A model generated the notes under the pieces. It saw only the letters and a list, made by a program, of their open reading frames with translations, was not told where the DNA came from and did no database searches. From Lachnospiraceae bacterium (GTDB lineage Bacteria; Bacillota; Clostridia; Lachnospirales; Lachnospiraceae), in the NCBI GenBank assembly GCA_009911035.1, contig QXWO01000030.1:1-64000 (forward strand): DNA of 64,000 bases, in the 5' to 3' direction. The position numbers were made by a program, and so were the translations under genes. Below are positions 24,313 to 34,063 of the stretch, piece by piece; the first letter of the stretch is position 1, and every line of letters starts with the position of its first letter.

Positions 24313-24697
24313 CTTCCTTCCGGTGTAAATCCCCTGTTACAAGTTTCTCCTGTTCGTTTTGTGCCTGCTCCAGCCGTTCCAGCATCACCCGGAAAGTCTT
24401 CCTGTTGATGTCCGACAGGCGCTGGTAGCGCAGCACGATATCGTAATACCTGTCCATCTCATGGTTCATGCGTAACTGGCCGCTTAAGTCACGCTTGATG
24501 TCGGTGCGTCCGAGTATGTAGTCGGTGGTGACGTTGAACGAATCCGCCATCTTTACCAGCAGGTCTGTGGGTATGTCATAGGCGCCGTTCTCCATGCGGC
24601 TCACCGCCTGCTGGGAGGTGCAGAGGATGGTGGCGAGGGCCTCCTGGGACAGGTTCATGCTCTTCCTGAGTTCTCGAATACGGTTTTTGGTTTCCAT
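24281..24697 (-). CDS. XRE-family transcriptional regulator
   Basis: 138 aa; ATG 24697 is chosen because the AAAGGA site is 11 bases upstream, while ATG 24709 abuts it. The N-terminal Cro/CI-type helix-turn-helix (IRELRKSMNLSQEALATILC, then TSQQAVSRMENGAYDIPTD) is followed by a helical C-terminal region (about 70-138). It probably controls its own operon, with the regulator and kinase. A helix-turn-helix regulator heading an agr-like operon is not the standard arrangement. Confidence 0.8.
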   Translation of the reverse strand: METKNRIRELRKSMNLSQEALATILCTSQQAVSRMENGAYDIPTDLLVKMADSFNVTTDYILGRTDIKRDLSGQLRMNHEMDRYYDIVLRYQRLSDINRKTFRVMLERLEQAQNEQEKLVTGDLHRKEDDVDGEDSGM

Positions 24698-24957
24698 AGT
24701 GTGTATCATCCTTTCTTACTTCTATTTTACATAAAAATCAATCGGATAATTACAACTAAATAATGTGTTATGTATACGCATATATGTGTATTGGATTGGC
24801 TAAGTATATATTAAAGAGGTGTAAGAAAGATATGCTAAGCCTTTAATGAGTTTTAAATGATATACATATTTTTAGTGGAGTGTGATATGTAGAAAGTGAC
24901 AGTGGTGCACTGCTGACATTGAAGAGAATAAAAGGAACATGAATAAAAATCATATAT
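24698..24957. other. Upstream region of the XRE operon, no gene seen
   Basis: AT-rich, with the alternating palindromic stretch TATGTATACGCATATATG near 24770-24787 that could be part of an operator. No open frame with a ribosome site was found. Confidence 0.4.
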
Positions 24958-24967
24958 AATGTACTTA

Positions 24968-26488
24968 AACTTACCACATCAAATCTGGGTATAAAGCTTT
25001 AACAAATGCAGGCTGAGACACAAACCAGTTGATGAGTTGTACTTTTATTTCATTTGTGATAGTAATGGCACGGTTTTTGATGCCATTGCACAGGATTTTA
25101 AGCAACTGTTTCAAAGCCGTATTCAATTCGATATCCTATATATTGTCACTACAGATATAGAACAGTTCGCAGATGGTTTTCTGGTCATTTCTCTTGCGGC
25201 GCGGCCACTCCAGAACAATGAATCTGGTAAACACGATTGCGGTGCTGCTTACTGTTATGTCATAACTGAGACCCTGAAATTCATTTCCGAGATCCAGCAG
25301 GGACTTGGCGGTACGGAAAAATACCTCGATCGACCAGCGGCTCCTATATGTGCGGATGACCTCACTGTCGGACAGGGAGCAGTCCGTTGTGAGAATGACG
25401 ATATATTACTTTTTTTATTGCGGTTCCTGACATAAACAAGTTTGACGGGAATTCCATATTTCATGGTTTTCACGCATACGGAACCGAAAACACTGCATGG
25501 TCTGTCAAAATCCATGAGTGTTGCGAGCTGCTTCAGGTTATAAAGTCTGCCCTTATAATAACGCTGCCTGTTGTCTTTGATCATACCGATGACACCAATG
25601 CCCTCCTCCTGCACTTTTTTTGATAAAAGGCTCATTTGTGAACCATGTATCCATCAGGACATAAGCTGCCTGAATTCCGGTGGTAAGGGCATCATGGATC
25701 ATATTAACGGCAGCCTCTGGTTTCCGCTGGACGGCATCCTGCCTGTTACTATAGCCGCTTTTGCGCTTGTCAACGGATGCGGACGCAGGTACTAGGCGGT
25801 TCTTTTCGTCAGCAGATGCCATCATGTTAAATGCGACGGGTACAAAACTGTAATTACCCGTCCAGCCAAGGGTAAACATGTTAAATCCTTTGACCGGCCC
25901 GCTTTTGACATGGTCATAGACACGGGAGAGAAGTTCTGCTTTTTTGCTTAGTTCACTTGGGATTACGGAATCATCCAGTACCAGTGAGATAACACGCCCC
26001 GGCTTTGTGAGGCTGTTAAATAGTTCGTGACCCTGACGGCGAGCAGTGTCAGAAAACGTTTCTAGTTATATTTGGATTCGTTCAGGAACCGGTAGTAGGT
26101 ATTTTTTGAAAATGCAGTGTCCTGTTTTTTGGAATTCGGGAAATGATACAGGTTGCAGTTTTGGAACACAAGGAGTAGCAGGGACTGGAAAATATCAAAT
26201 ACACTTCCGCCTTTCTTTTTGCGGATGTTGGATTTTTTCAGTATGCTGCTGTTGCCGAGTTCCCTTATGGCGTTCCCGAATTCACATTCAACTGCATTTT
26301 CAGTATTCACAGACTGCTCATTTTTCGTTATCATATGGATAGCGCCTCTTTTTGGTATTTTGTTGGATGTCGCTATTCATATTATACCAGATTCAGGTGT
26401 TGTTTTATTGTCAAGACATCAAATAAATGCTGGATTTTGTTTGGTTTTTCAATCTTCTAAGCATATTTTTGATGTGGGAAGTTAGAGT
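24968..26488 (-). mobile_element. IS4/IS231-like insertion sequence, inactive
   Basis: Imperfect inverted ends (ACTTACCACATCAAA near 24969-24983; ACTTCCCACATCAAA inverted near 26468-26483) enclose one broken transposase. A 10-bp direct repeat AATGTACTTA flanks it (24958-24967 and 26489-26498), the length expected of target duplications made by IS231-type IS4 elements. The exact tips of the inverted repeats are uncertain because the two ends differ in length by a few bases. Confidence 0.65.
24971..26334 (-). pseudogene. Frameshifted DDE transposase
   Basis: Reading from 26334 leftwards, the coding sense passes through at least three frames: MITKNEQSVNTENAVECEFG..., then RVISLVLDDSVIPSELSK, then FTLGWTGNYSFVPVAFN, then the YYKGRLYNLKQLATLMDFDR segment and a final stretch ending PAFVKALYPDLMW before the stop at 24971-24973. 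An extra in-frame stop lies near 25140. The DD(S), DTWF and IEVFFRTAK motifs are those of IS4-type transposases. It cannot make a working enzyme. Confidence 0.8.
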
Positions 26489-26498
26489 AATGTACTTA

Positions 26499-26925
26499 CT
26501 TAATTTTTTGTACAACATATACATAGAATACTTTTTTTGTGTAAAATAAAACTAGGCATGAGGTCATTACACATCAAAATTACACGTATGACTTAGATCT
26601 AGTTTTATCCTGAGTCGGAAAAACAACGAGTTTTCTCGTATTTATTACGAGCATTATTATTATAATGCAATTTAATATATATTTGTTATATTAAGTGTTT
26701 TCTAATTAGTGAATGTACCAATGGTATTTTTGAAAATTTGATTATTAAAACAATAGTTAGATCGGTGCAAGATAAAACACAGATTTGCTTCTTGATACTC
26801 ATTTTGTGATATGCCATTCTAACGGAAAGCTAACATTTTAGAAATAATGTGGTCTTGTTTATTATTTAAGTTTGGATAGTTACTCACCTCTTTATGACAG
26901 AAGGTACCTTAGATAAAGGTTCTTG
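26499..26925. other. AT-rich intergenic stretch before the radical SAM operon
   Basis: No precursor-peptide gene with a plausible ribosome site was seen. A small stem CTCGTA-TTTAT-TACGAG lies near 26634-26650. The base composition matches the following AT-rich operon more than the GC-rich signalling genes before the insertion sequence. Confidence 0.4.
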
Positions 26926-27846
26926 ATGAAAAATATAATAAGAAAGTATAGAGAAATAAGGATGGATAAAAAAGATAAAATATCAGTTATATTACCAGTA
27001 TTTAATGGAGAAAAACATATTGAAAATTGTCTTGAGAGTTTGATTTGTCAATCATATGATAATCTGGAAATTATCATAGTAAATGATGGTTCAACTGATA
27101 ATAGCGAAAAGTGTATAAAAAAATATATTGATAAAGATAAGAGAATAGTTTATCTAAAGCAACAAAATTTGGGTACAAGTTGTGCAAGAAATGCGGGGTT
27201 GAAAATTTGTACAGGGAAGTTTTTTTGCTTTGTTGATGTCGATGATACAATTTACGTGGATTATTGCAGAGACATGATTCTGTATATGAATAATGATGTT
27301 GATGCTGTTGTTTGTGGCGTACAAGTATCATACAATGGGGAGATTACAAGAGAAATACCTATATTGAATAAAGTTACGGGTGAGGAAGCGAGAAGGAATA
27401 TTTTAGAACAAAAATATGCTTCAGGTTTTGTCTGGAATAAATTGTTTAGAACATCAGTAATTCGTTCAGAGAAATTGTATTTTCCAGAAGGAATGATTTA
27501 CGAAGATTTATTATTTTGCTATCAATATTTTAACTATGCGAATAGGATTCAATATATTGATAAGGTTTTATATCATTATATGAGAAGGCAGGGTTCTCTT
27601 TGTACAAATTATAATAATCCTCATAGAATGTTAGATTTAATTGAGATTATGAAGATAATGGAAAAAGAAACAAATATGACAGATTTAAATTTGAAGGCGT
27701 ATATATTTTTTCTTCATAATCAATTAATAAGATTGAACAACTATTATATTCGTTCCGACTATATAGATAATGATGTAATTTTTAAGCAATGTGCAATGTA
27801 TATTATTGATCGCATACAAACGTTGTTATTATACGAGGAGAAATAA
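26926..27846 (+). CDS. Family 2 glycosyltransferase
   Basis: 306 aa from ATG 26926 (AAAGG six bases upstream). The GT-A core is clear: ISVILPVFNGEKHIENCLES, VNDGSTDNS, NLGTSCARNAGL and the metal-binding VDVDDTIY. It transfers a sugar from a nucleotide donor; the acceptor is unknown. First gene of a four-gene, very AT-rich operon with two radical SAM proteins and a second glycosyltransferase, so the acceptor may be a small molecule or peptide made by the cluster. Confidence 0.85.
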   Translation: MKNIIRKYREIRMDKKDKISVILPVFNGEKHIENCLESLICQSYDNLEIIIVNDGSTDNSEKCIKKYIDKDKRIVYLKQQNLGTSCARNAGLKICTGKFFCFVDVDDTIYVDYCRDMILYMNNDVDAVVCGVQVSYNGEITREIPILNKVTGEEARRNILEQKYASGFVWNKLFRTSVIRSEKLYFPEGMIYEDLLFCYQYFNYANRIQYIDKVLYHYMRRQGSLCTNYNNPHRMLDLIEIMKIMEKETNMTDLNLKAYIFFLHNQLIRLNNYYIRSDYIDNDVIFKQCAMYIIDRIQTLLLYEEK

Positions 27847-27848
27847 AT

Positions 27849-28832
27849 ATGAGAGAAGATTATAACTTTGTAATAAAAATTACTACCAATTGTCCGGCAC
27901 ATTGTAAATGCTGTGTAAATAGAAAGAAAGCATTTGAAAATAAAAATGAGAATAATACAGTTTTTAATATTTCATATTTTGAAAAATTGTGCTCAATTAT
28001 TAATCAAATAGGAGGAAAGTATATTTGTTTTAGTGGTGGAGAACCAACAATGGTTTCAAATATAGAAGCATATATGAAAATAGCTCATAGTTATGGTTTA
28101 AAGACTAGAATAAATACAAATGGATGGGATATTACAGCAGAAAAGTTAGATCTTTGGCTTTCTTTGGGATTAGAACAGATAGTGTTATCGGTTTATAGCT
28201 TAGATGCAGAAAATATAGATAATGTTAGAGGGAGTAGTGTATTATTAGAACGATTATTAAAATCGGCTAAAGTTATTAAAGAATTTAAAGAAAAACGAGA
28301 TTTTATATTCATTGTTCAAACAGTTGTAATGAAAGATAATTACACAGAATTGCCACAAATATTAGAATTTGCTATAAATAATAATGCAAATTTAATGTGG
28401 CCGTCATATATGGAAGATGCGATAAATCTTCCTGGAGTCAGGATGGAGAAAGAGGATATTAATATACTTAAAAGTAACATAATACCTAAAATGAAAGATA
28501 TAGTGAATAAATATATTTTTGAAGAGGAGAAAAAGAAAGATATTATATATAATTTGAATGAATATTATAAAAATGAATTTGATGGTTATATCTATCATAA
28601 TGAAAACTATGAATGCCATTGGACGCAAAGGCATCTTACATTTTATCCCAATGGAACAATTTATCCATGTCCGGCGCATGAATATTTTTATAGTAAATGT
28701 GAGAGAAAAATTGACTATAATTCGATAGATGTTCCTCAGGTATTAAGTATTTTAAATCAAGATACAAAAGATTTGCAGCAATATTGCAAATATTGCCCCC
28801 AAGGTATATTCCAAGATATTAGAATAAGTTAA
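27849..28832 (+). CDS. Radical SAM protein with C-terminal Cys-rich extension
   Basis: 327 aa, ATG 27849 after GAGGAG. The SAM cluster motif is C15-x3-C19-x2-C22 (NCPAHCKCC), followed by FSGGEPTM. The C-terminal part carries ECHWTQRHLTFYPNGTIYPC and QQYCKYCPQGIF, a SPASM-like auxiliary cluster region. Such enzymes often modify peptides or act in sugar and cofactor pathways. No precursor peptide gene was seen nearby, so the substrate is open. Confidence 0.8.
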   Translation: MREDYNFVIKITTNCPAHCKCCVNRKKAFENKNENNTVFNISYFEKLCSIINQIGGKYICFSGGEPTMVSNIEAYMKIAHSYGLKTRINTNGWDITAEKLDLWLSLGLEQIVLSVYSLDAENIDNVRGSSVLLERLLKSAKVIKEFKEKRDFIFIVQTVVMKDNYTELPQILEFAINNNANLMWPSYMEDAINLPGVRMEKEDINILKSNIIPKMKDIVNKYIFEEEKKKDIIYNLNEYYKNEFDGYIYHNENYECHWTQRHLTFYPNGTIYPCPAHEYFYSKCERKIDYNSIDVPQVLSILNQDTKDLQQYCKYCPQGIFQDIRIS

Positions 28833-28874
28833 TTTAATATACATATAGAAAATAAATTATTGTGGAGAATATAT

Positions 28875-29984
28875 ATGATAAAAGTATTGTTAGGTGTATG
28901 TAGTGTGGGGAATGGTCATGTTAGCCGGCAAAGATTAATCATAAAGCATTTATTAGAGTATAATATAGATATGACGATGGTCATTTCGCAAAATAATTGT
29001 GATTTGTTTAATAGTCAATATCCTAATATTAAAAAAATAATTGTTAATCGTCCTTGGATTGTTTGCAATAGTATGGGGATTGATTTTGAGGCAACCAAAG
29101 AAAAGTATGCCGAATACAGCGAAGATTTATTTGATAATTTTTTGGATTTTTCTATTAATGTCAGAAAATCATTTGCGGGAGAAAATCCAGACTATATTTT
29201 AACCGATTATGAACCTTATGTAGCACAATTTGCTTATGCAACAAATGTCCCTTTAATTTGTCTTGATCAGCAATCAAAACTTTTGAATATACCAATTAAT
29301 ACAATTAATGGTTTTTCGGTTAATACTGAAAATTGTTTGTTGAACTATTTTTTTCCTTATGCAAAAAAAAGATACGTTTCCTCATTTTTTAAAATAAATA
29401 ATTGTCGAAAATATAATATTGAAGTGATACCACCAATAATAAAAGTTATAGAGAGAAAATCTATTATAAAGAATAAAGTAGTGGTTTATTTTTCACCATA
29501 TCCATCTGATTTAAAAGATTATATAAAAATATTAGAATTAATTAAAAATAATCAAGGATACACTTTTCATATATATACCGAACATAAATTTGATAATTAC
29601 AATGGGTATAGTAATTTAAAATTTAAAAAATTTGGTGATGATTTTGATGATGACCTATCTGATTGCAATTTTATAATTGCTACATCTGGGCATCAACTTA
29701 TTAGTGAAGCAATTAGTTTGGAAATACCACTATACTTATCTCCCTTAGCAACTTTTGAACAAAATTATTGTTGCTATATGGTTGAAAAGGAAAAATTTGG
29801 ACTAAGAATGAGAAAATATGACCAAGAAGAATTTGAAAGATTTATAGCTTTGATAAGTCAATATAGGAATAATATGAAAAAATATAAAAGTCTTTATTGG
29901 AAAAAGAATTGGGATGAAGTGTTATTTGAGAAACTAGAAGTTGAAATGAATATTTCTAAAAATATAAGTAATAAATCTAATTGA
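28875..29984 (+). CDS. GT-B-type glycosyltransferase-like protein
   Basis: 369 aa; ATG 28875 follows GTGGAG. The N-terminus KVLLGVCSVGNGHVSRQR is the G-x-GH-x-x-R loop of GT28/MurG-like and MJ1255-like glycosyltransferases. The C-terminal ATSGHQLISEAISLEIPLY segment matches the donor-binding helix. It belongs to the AT-rich cargo operon and presumably adds a sugar to the cluster product. The donor cannot be predicted. Confidence 0.7.
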   Translation: MIKVLLGVCSVGNGHVSRQRLIIKHLLEYNIDMTMVISQNNCDLFNSQYPNIKKIIVNRPWIVCNSMGIDFEATKEKYAEYSEDLFDNFLDFSINVRKSFAGENPDYILTDYEPYVAQFAYATNVPLICLDQQSKLLNIPINTINGFSVNTENCLLNYFFPYAKKRYVSSFFKINNCRKYNIEVIPPIIKVIERKSIIKNKVVVYFSPYPSDLKDYIKILELIKNNQGYTFHIYTEHKFDNYNGYSNLKFKKFGDDFDDDLSDCNFIIATSGHQLISEAISLEIPLYLSPLATFEQNYCCYMVEKEKFGLRMRKYDQEEFERFIALISQYRNNMKKYKSLYWKKNWDEVLFEKLEVEMNISKNISNKSN

Positions 29985-30057
29985 TGCATAACACAAAGTG
30001 TAAAAATATAAACTGGAGAAATGTATATTGAGCGAAAATTGTAGAGAGGAAAGATTT

Positions 30058-31620
30058 ATGAATAAACCAGTAGTATTACTTGTTACTACAGCAACTTCTA
30101 GCAGTAGAACAGCTGAAGAAAATCTAGGACTTGGATATATAGCTGCGGCTTGTAGAGAAAAAGATATTAATGCTATTATTATTGATGGATGGTTAGAGGA
30201 ATTAACGTCTGAAGACATAATAAATAGAATTCTTGATTTTGAAAAACCTATATTTGTAGGTTTTTCATGTAATTTATTAACAGGAGATGTCGCCATAGAT
30301 ATAGTTAAGAAATTAAAAGATAGGGGATATAATATACCGTTTGTTGCTGGTGGTTTTTCTCCAACACTTAATCCTAAAAAGTTTTTAGATGCTGGCTTTG
30401 ATTTTATATCTATGGCTGAGGGGGAAAGGACATTAGTAAATCTGTGCGAATATTTTCTTTATAAAAAATTAGATTTGTCTCAAATAGTTGGTCTTGCCTA
30501 TTATGATAAAAAGGGTGAGTTACACTATAAAAAAAATGAATGTGTCTCTAATTTAGATGAATTATCATTTCCGTCAAGAGATACAATTGATTACGTTATG
30601 AAGAATAAAATTCCAGTCAATGTATCAACTTCGAGAGGATGTTTTTCAAGCTGTTTATTCTGTAGTGTGGCGGCCTTTTGGAGGACATCAGAAGGGGTTA
30701 AATGGAGAGGACGGAGTATTAATAATATTGTAGATGAATTGGAGCAATTGTATCATAAAGGAGCTCGCTATTTTAAATTCGTGGATGATTCTTTTATTGA
30801 GCCCCCTCGAGGAACGGAATGGTGTAATAGTTTTGCAGACGAAATTAATAAAAGAGGGTTGGACATTAGATTTCGAATAACTATGAGAGCAGATAGAGTC
30901 AGTGAAGAGCTTGTAGATGCTTTATGTCGTGCTGGTTGCAATTCAATAGTAATTGGTATAGAGAATTTTAATTGCGATGCCTTAAAGCGAATGGGAAAAA
31001 TAGCGAATCGTGAGATTAATATAAAGGCACTTGATTGTTTGAAGAAATTTGATCTGTATATATTGCACGGATTTATTTTATTTGATTATGCGACAACATT
31101 TGAAGAACTAAAAGATAATTATGAATTAATGAATAAATATTCTTGGGCAATATGCAAGGGGATCTTTTCAGAAATGTATGCGGCGACAGGGACTCGCTAT
31201 ACGGAAATTCTAAGAAAACAGGGATTAATAAAAAGTGATGCCCATTATGAGAATTATGAGTATGATATTATAGATGCAAGGGCGAAAATGGTTTATGATG
31301 CATTAAAGGCGTGGCATATAAGTCATGTTAAGATGTATGATATGATGATAGAACCGATTAATAAACCAAGAGTTTTAAGTGAAGATGGTTTAAAACGATT
31401 TTATGATTTGTATGTTGAAGTCAGAAGAAGAGATCTGAATTTTATGAAGCATGTCTTGGATTTAGTTGAGGCGGACGCAAGAAAAGAATGTCTGAACGAT
31501 TTTGTAAGTCTTACAATTAGAGAAAATATTCAATGGTTTGAAGAGTGTCAAAATAAGGTTGATAAACTATATTGTTTGGAGGGTATAAAATATATGGCGG
31601 AAGAAGATCCTTTTACATAA
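30058..31620 (+). CDS. B12-binding-domain radical SAM protein
   Basis: 520 aa from ATG 30058 (AGAGGAAAG upstream); a longer frame begins at 30028 but has a weaker site. The N-terminal Rossmann-like domain (ENLGLGYIAAACREKDINAI, VAGGFSPTLNPKKFL, MAEGERTL) is of the cobalamin-binding type. The radical SAM core has C195-x3-C199-x2-C202 (RGCFSSCLFC). Class B radical SAM enzymes methylate or rearrange unactivated carbons. With two glycosyltransferases and a second radical SAM enzyme it suggests a specialised metabolite or surface glycan modification. Confidence 0.8.
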   Translation: MNKPVVLLVTTATSSSRTAEENLGLGYIAAACREKDINAIIIDGWLEELTSEDIINRILDFEKPIFVGFSCNLLTGDVAIDIVKKLKDRGYNIPFVAGGFSPTLNPKKFLDAGFDFISMAEGERTLVNLCEYFLYKKLDLSQIVGLAYYDKKGELHYKKNECVSNLDELSFPSRDTIDYVMKNKIPVNVSTSRGCFSSCLFCSVAAFWRTSEGVKWRGRSINNIVDELEQLYHKGARYFKFVDDSFIEPPRGTEWCNSFADEINKRGLDIRFRITMRADRVSEELVDALCRAGCNSIVIGIENFNCDALKRMGKIANREINIKALDCLKKFDLYILHGFILFDYATTFEELKDNYELMNKYSWAICKGIFSEMYAATGTRYTEILRKQGLIKSDAHYENYEYDIIDARAKMVYDALKAWHISHVKMYDMMIEPINKPRVLSEDGLKRFYDLYVEVRRRDLNFMKHVLDLVEADARKECLNDFVSLTIRENIQWFEECQNKVDKLYCLEGIKYMAEEDPFT

Positions 31621-31819
31621 TAGAACACATAATAGTTAGTTAAACTATAAATGAGCAAATCTGAGAAGTTGTACAAACACATTGTGTTTTTTAGTATGCG
31701 ATTAAAATAAGTGAAAGGCTTTATTTTTGTCTTTGCGTGCCGAATAGTTTTATACATAAATTGGAATTTGTTCATTTATAGTATAATATAGCATAAATTG
31801 TTTTATTATATAAGAGAAT

Positions 31820-31851
31820 GGGCTGTTCAAATGAACAGCCCCGTTTTTTTT
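31820..31851 (+). terminator. Terminator of the radical SAM operon
   Basis: Perfect 10-bp stem GGGCTGTTCA / TGAACAGCCC with a two-base loop, followed by CG and T8. It closes the cargo operon against the converging gene at 31887. Confidence 0.85.
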
Positions 31852-31886
31852 GTTATAAAGAATGAGGGTAAATACTAATTCATGAG

Positions 31887-33761
31887 TTACATGTGTCTCT
31901 TCTCTTTGATTGTCAAAGGTAGAAGTCCTTGCTTTTCCGCGAGATACGTAGATAAATTTGCTACAATCTCACATAACTGAGCATAATTATCTTCCGTAGT
32001 AGCAATCGTAAACGAGTCGGAAGTAAAGCGCAGCATCCGGTATCCGAAATATTCTGCTAAATGCTGTTTTGCAAAACGGTAAAGTAGGTTTGACACAAGA
32101 CCATTTAATGGTCCGGGCGCGGTCAGAGTGAAAGTAACGGAGCATATCCCTTTTTTCATAATCATATCCGGCTGGTAGGAGAAACAGATTTCCCCTCTTT
32201 GATTTCTGGTAAATAGAGAGGCGGAGGAATCTGCAACATCTTTTAATTCGTATCCAATGCCCATCAGTGAATCAATCCCGGAAAGTATCTCAAATTCATT
32301 CCTTATCTTTGCATCATGCATCAAGGGATTATTTTCCAGCACTTCATACATTTTAGTATAATGTAGCATAGAAAAAATATGCGGAGGGAGATTGTACCGG
32401 TTTTCCCTTGATGCAAGATCCTTTACCATACCTGCTAGGGGCCTTATCCCGCATTTTCCTTGAACGTCTGCTAATACCTTATAGGAAGTTCTTAAAGAAT
32501 AGATGTTTTCATAAGGAAGCTTCTGCTGTCTGAAGCTATAATACAGTCTGTATGGCTCCAGACAGACCTGCCGCCGGACGCTGCTTTTGGAAAAATATGT
32601 GCGGAGCAGCGGCAAAATGATCGGATTTCTTACAGGAACATAGTAAAATGAATTTGATGCGCAGAACAAAAACATATCTTCGCTGGTTTCGTCATCCGTA
32701 ACCAATTCCACTCCCACAATAGGATTGTACAACAAAAATGCTTCAAACTGATGAAGTTCGCCTGGGCATCCGTCCAAAATGCTAAAAGGATATCCTGTAT
32801 TCTCCGTATCTTTTACGGAAAAGGAGAGAGGGAGATACAGGTTTGAATCTTCTATTATTTCCTTTGAATGAGATTTCTCGTCGCTTTTAGCTGGCTTTGC
32901 GACTATGGATGTATGAAGCTGTAATATGTTGGTTTCTGAGATTACGGGTTTATCATTTAGTGCCTTTTCCGTACCCTTTTTTTGTTCCGTATTCTGAAGC
33001 AGTCCTGACAGGCACTCTACAGATGGTTTATTGTCAGGTACAGTCGATTTCCGAGGTGCGGTATCTTCCTTTTTTGCAGGTGGAGGAGAAGAAGGCTTCG
33101 CAACAGAAGATGGATTAAGACACATATCTAAAATCCGTTGTATATCATTCTCTTTGGTATTCTTGAATTCATGCTGCAGCCTGGAAAGAAATTCTCGTAT
33201 GGCCTGTATATTCTGCGGTAAAAGCTTTTCATGGTTGTTCTGATCCAACGCCTCGGCAATGGCAGTCGGGTATTTTCCGAAATCCGTGTTTGGTTTCGCG
33301 GTATGCTCTATATAATTGTATGCAAGTTTTAGTAATGGCAGGGTTGCGACAATCTTTCCGGAAGGAAATTCGTTTAAAAGAAAAAGTGACTGGAAGATAT
33401 TAGGGTTCAAGCCTTGCTTCTTTAAGTTCTGGAAGCTGTGGTAGTTTTTCAGGCTGTATGCCAAAAGTATTTCTTCCTCAGACGCAAATCTGTTCTTATA
33501 CCGGGAAGAATAGGGGCATAAGCCGCAAATAAAGCCGCACTTGTAATTTGATACAATAGTAAAACAGGATACTTCCTCCATCAGCTCCGGAAGTGGTTCC
33601 TCTATGGATGACAATTCTGCGGCACACAGGAGGGAATGAAATTCTGCAGCAGATACAGTATTATTTTTTGTATTTTTAGTTGCGAGTGTGAATAATATAT
33701 GACTGCGGTTATCTTCCTTGATATATCGGTAACAGGCAGGAAGGTATTCTTTTTTATGCAT
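31887..33761 (-). CDS. Unknown 624-aa protein with possible degenerate exonuclease fold
   Basis: ATG 33761 behind AAAGGAGG. Residues 1-220 are helical with a cysteine patch (NYKCGFICGLCPYSSRYK, about 73-90) that could bind metal. About 220-320 is a Pro/Ser/Lys-rich linker. The second half includes FYYVPVRNPIILPLLRTYFS and a following LYYSFRQQKLPYENIYSL stretch. These recall the layout of the PolA-type 3'-5' exonuclease domain, but the catalytic acidic residues are not evident. This is a weak resemblance, not an assignment. It is transcribed against its neighbours and seems monocistronic. Confidence 0.6.
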   Translation of the reverse strand: MHKKEYLPACYRYIKEDNRSHILFTLATKNTKNNTVSAAEFHSLLCAAELSSIEEPLPELMEEVSCFTIVSNYKCGFICGLCPYSSRYKNRFASEEEILLAYSLKNYHSFQNLKKQGLNPNIFQSLFLLNEFPSGKIVATLPLLKLAYNYIEHTAKPNTDFGKYPTAIAEALDQNNHEKLLPQNIQAIREFLSRLQHEFKNTKENDIQRILDMCLNPSSVAKPSSPPPAKKEDTAPRKSTVPDNKPSVECLSGLLQNTEQKKGTEKALNDKPVISETNILQLHTSIVAKPAKSDEKSHSKEIIEDSNLYLPLSFSVKDTENTGYPFSILDGCPGELHQFEAFLLYNPIVGVELVTDDETSEDMFLFCASNSFYYVPVRNPIILPLLRTYFSKSSVRRQVCLEPYRLYYSFRQQKLPYENIYSLRTSYKVLADVQGKCGIRPLAGMVKDLASRENRYNLPPHIFSMLHYTKMYEVLENNPLMHDAKIRNEFEILSGIDSLMGIGYELKDVADSSASLFTRNQRGEICFSYQPDMIMKKGICSVTFTLTAPGPLNGLVSNLLYRFAKQHLAEYFGYRMLRFTSDSFTIATTEDNYAQLCEIVANLSTYLAEKQGLLPLTIKEKRHM

Positions 33762-34005
33762 ATAAGTCCTCCTTTATGATTAGCATATAGGTCTAGCGTA
33801 ATTGAAATACCGGACCGCCGCAACAACCACAAACAACGAGAAAGTCGCAATAAAGCTGAATCGTAGCTTTTCAGAGGAAATGTTTACAATTCTGCATTTT
33901 TGGGGAAATAGTATTCAAAAACAAGACTTTTTGTATAAAGCGTTCTCATGCCGCAGATTGCAGGGAAAAAGAAAACAAGGTAAAATAAAAAAATCACGTA
34001 GAATT

Positions 34006-34035
34006 TTGACACTTTCCGTATATGCACGCTAAAAT
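34006..34035 (+). promoter_or_regulatory. Sigma-A promoter of the 34064 gene pair
   Basis: -35 TTGACA (34006-34011), 18 bp, -10 TAAAAT (34030-34035). The start codon at 34064 lies about 22 nt after the expected transcript start, which excludes an in-frame ATG at 34022. Confidence 0.65.
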
Positions 34036-34063
34036 GAAGAAAAACAGGGAAAGGAAAAATACC

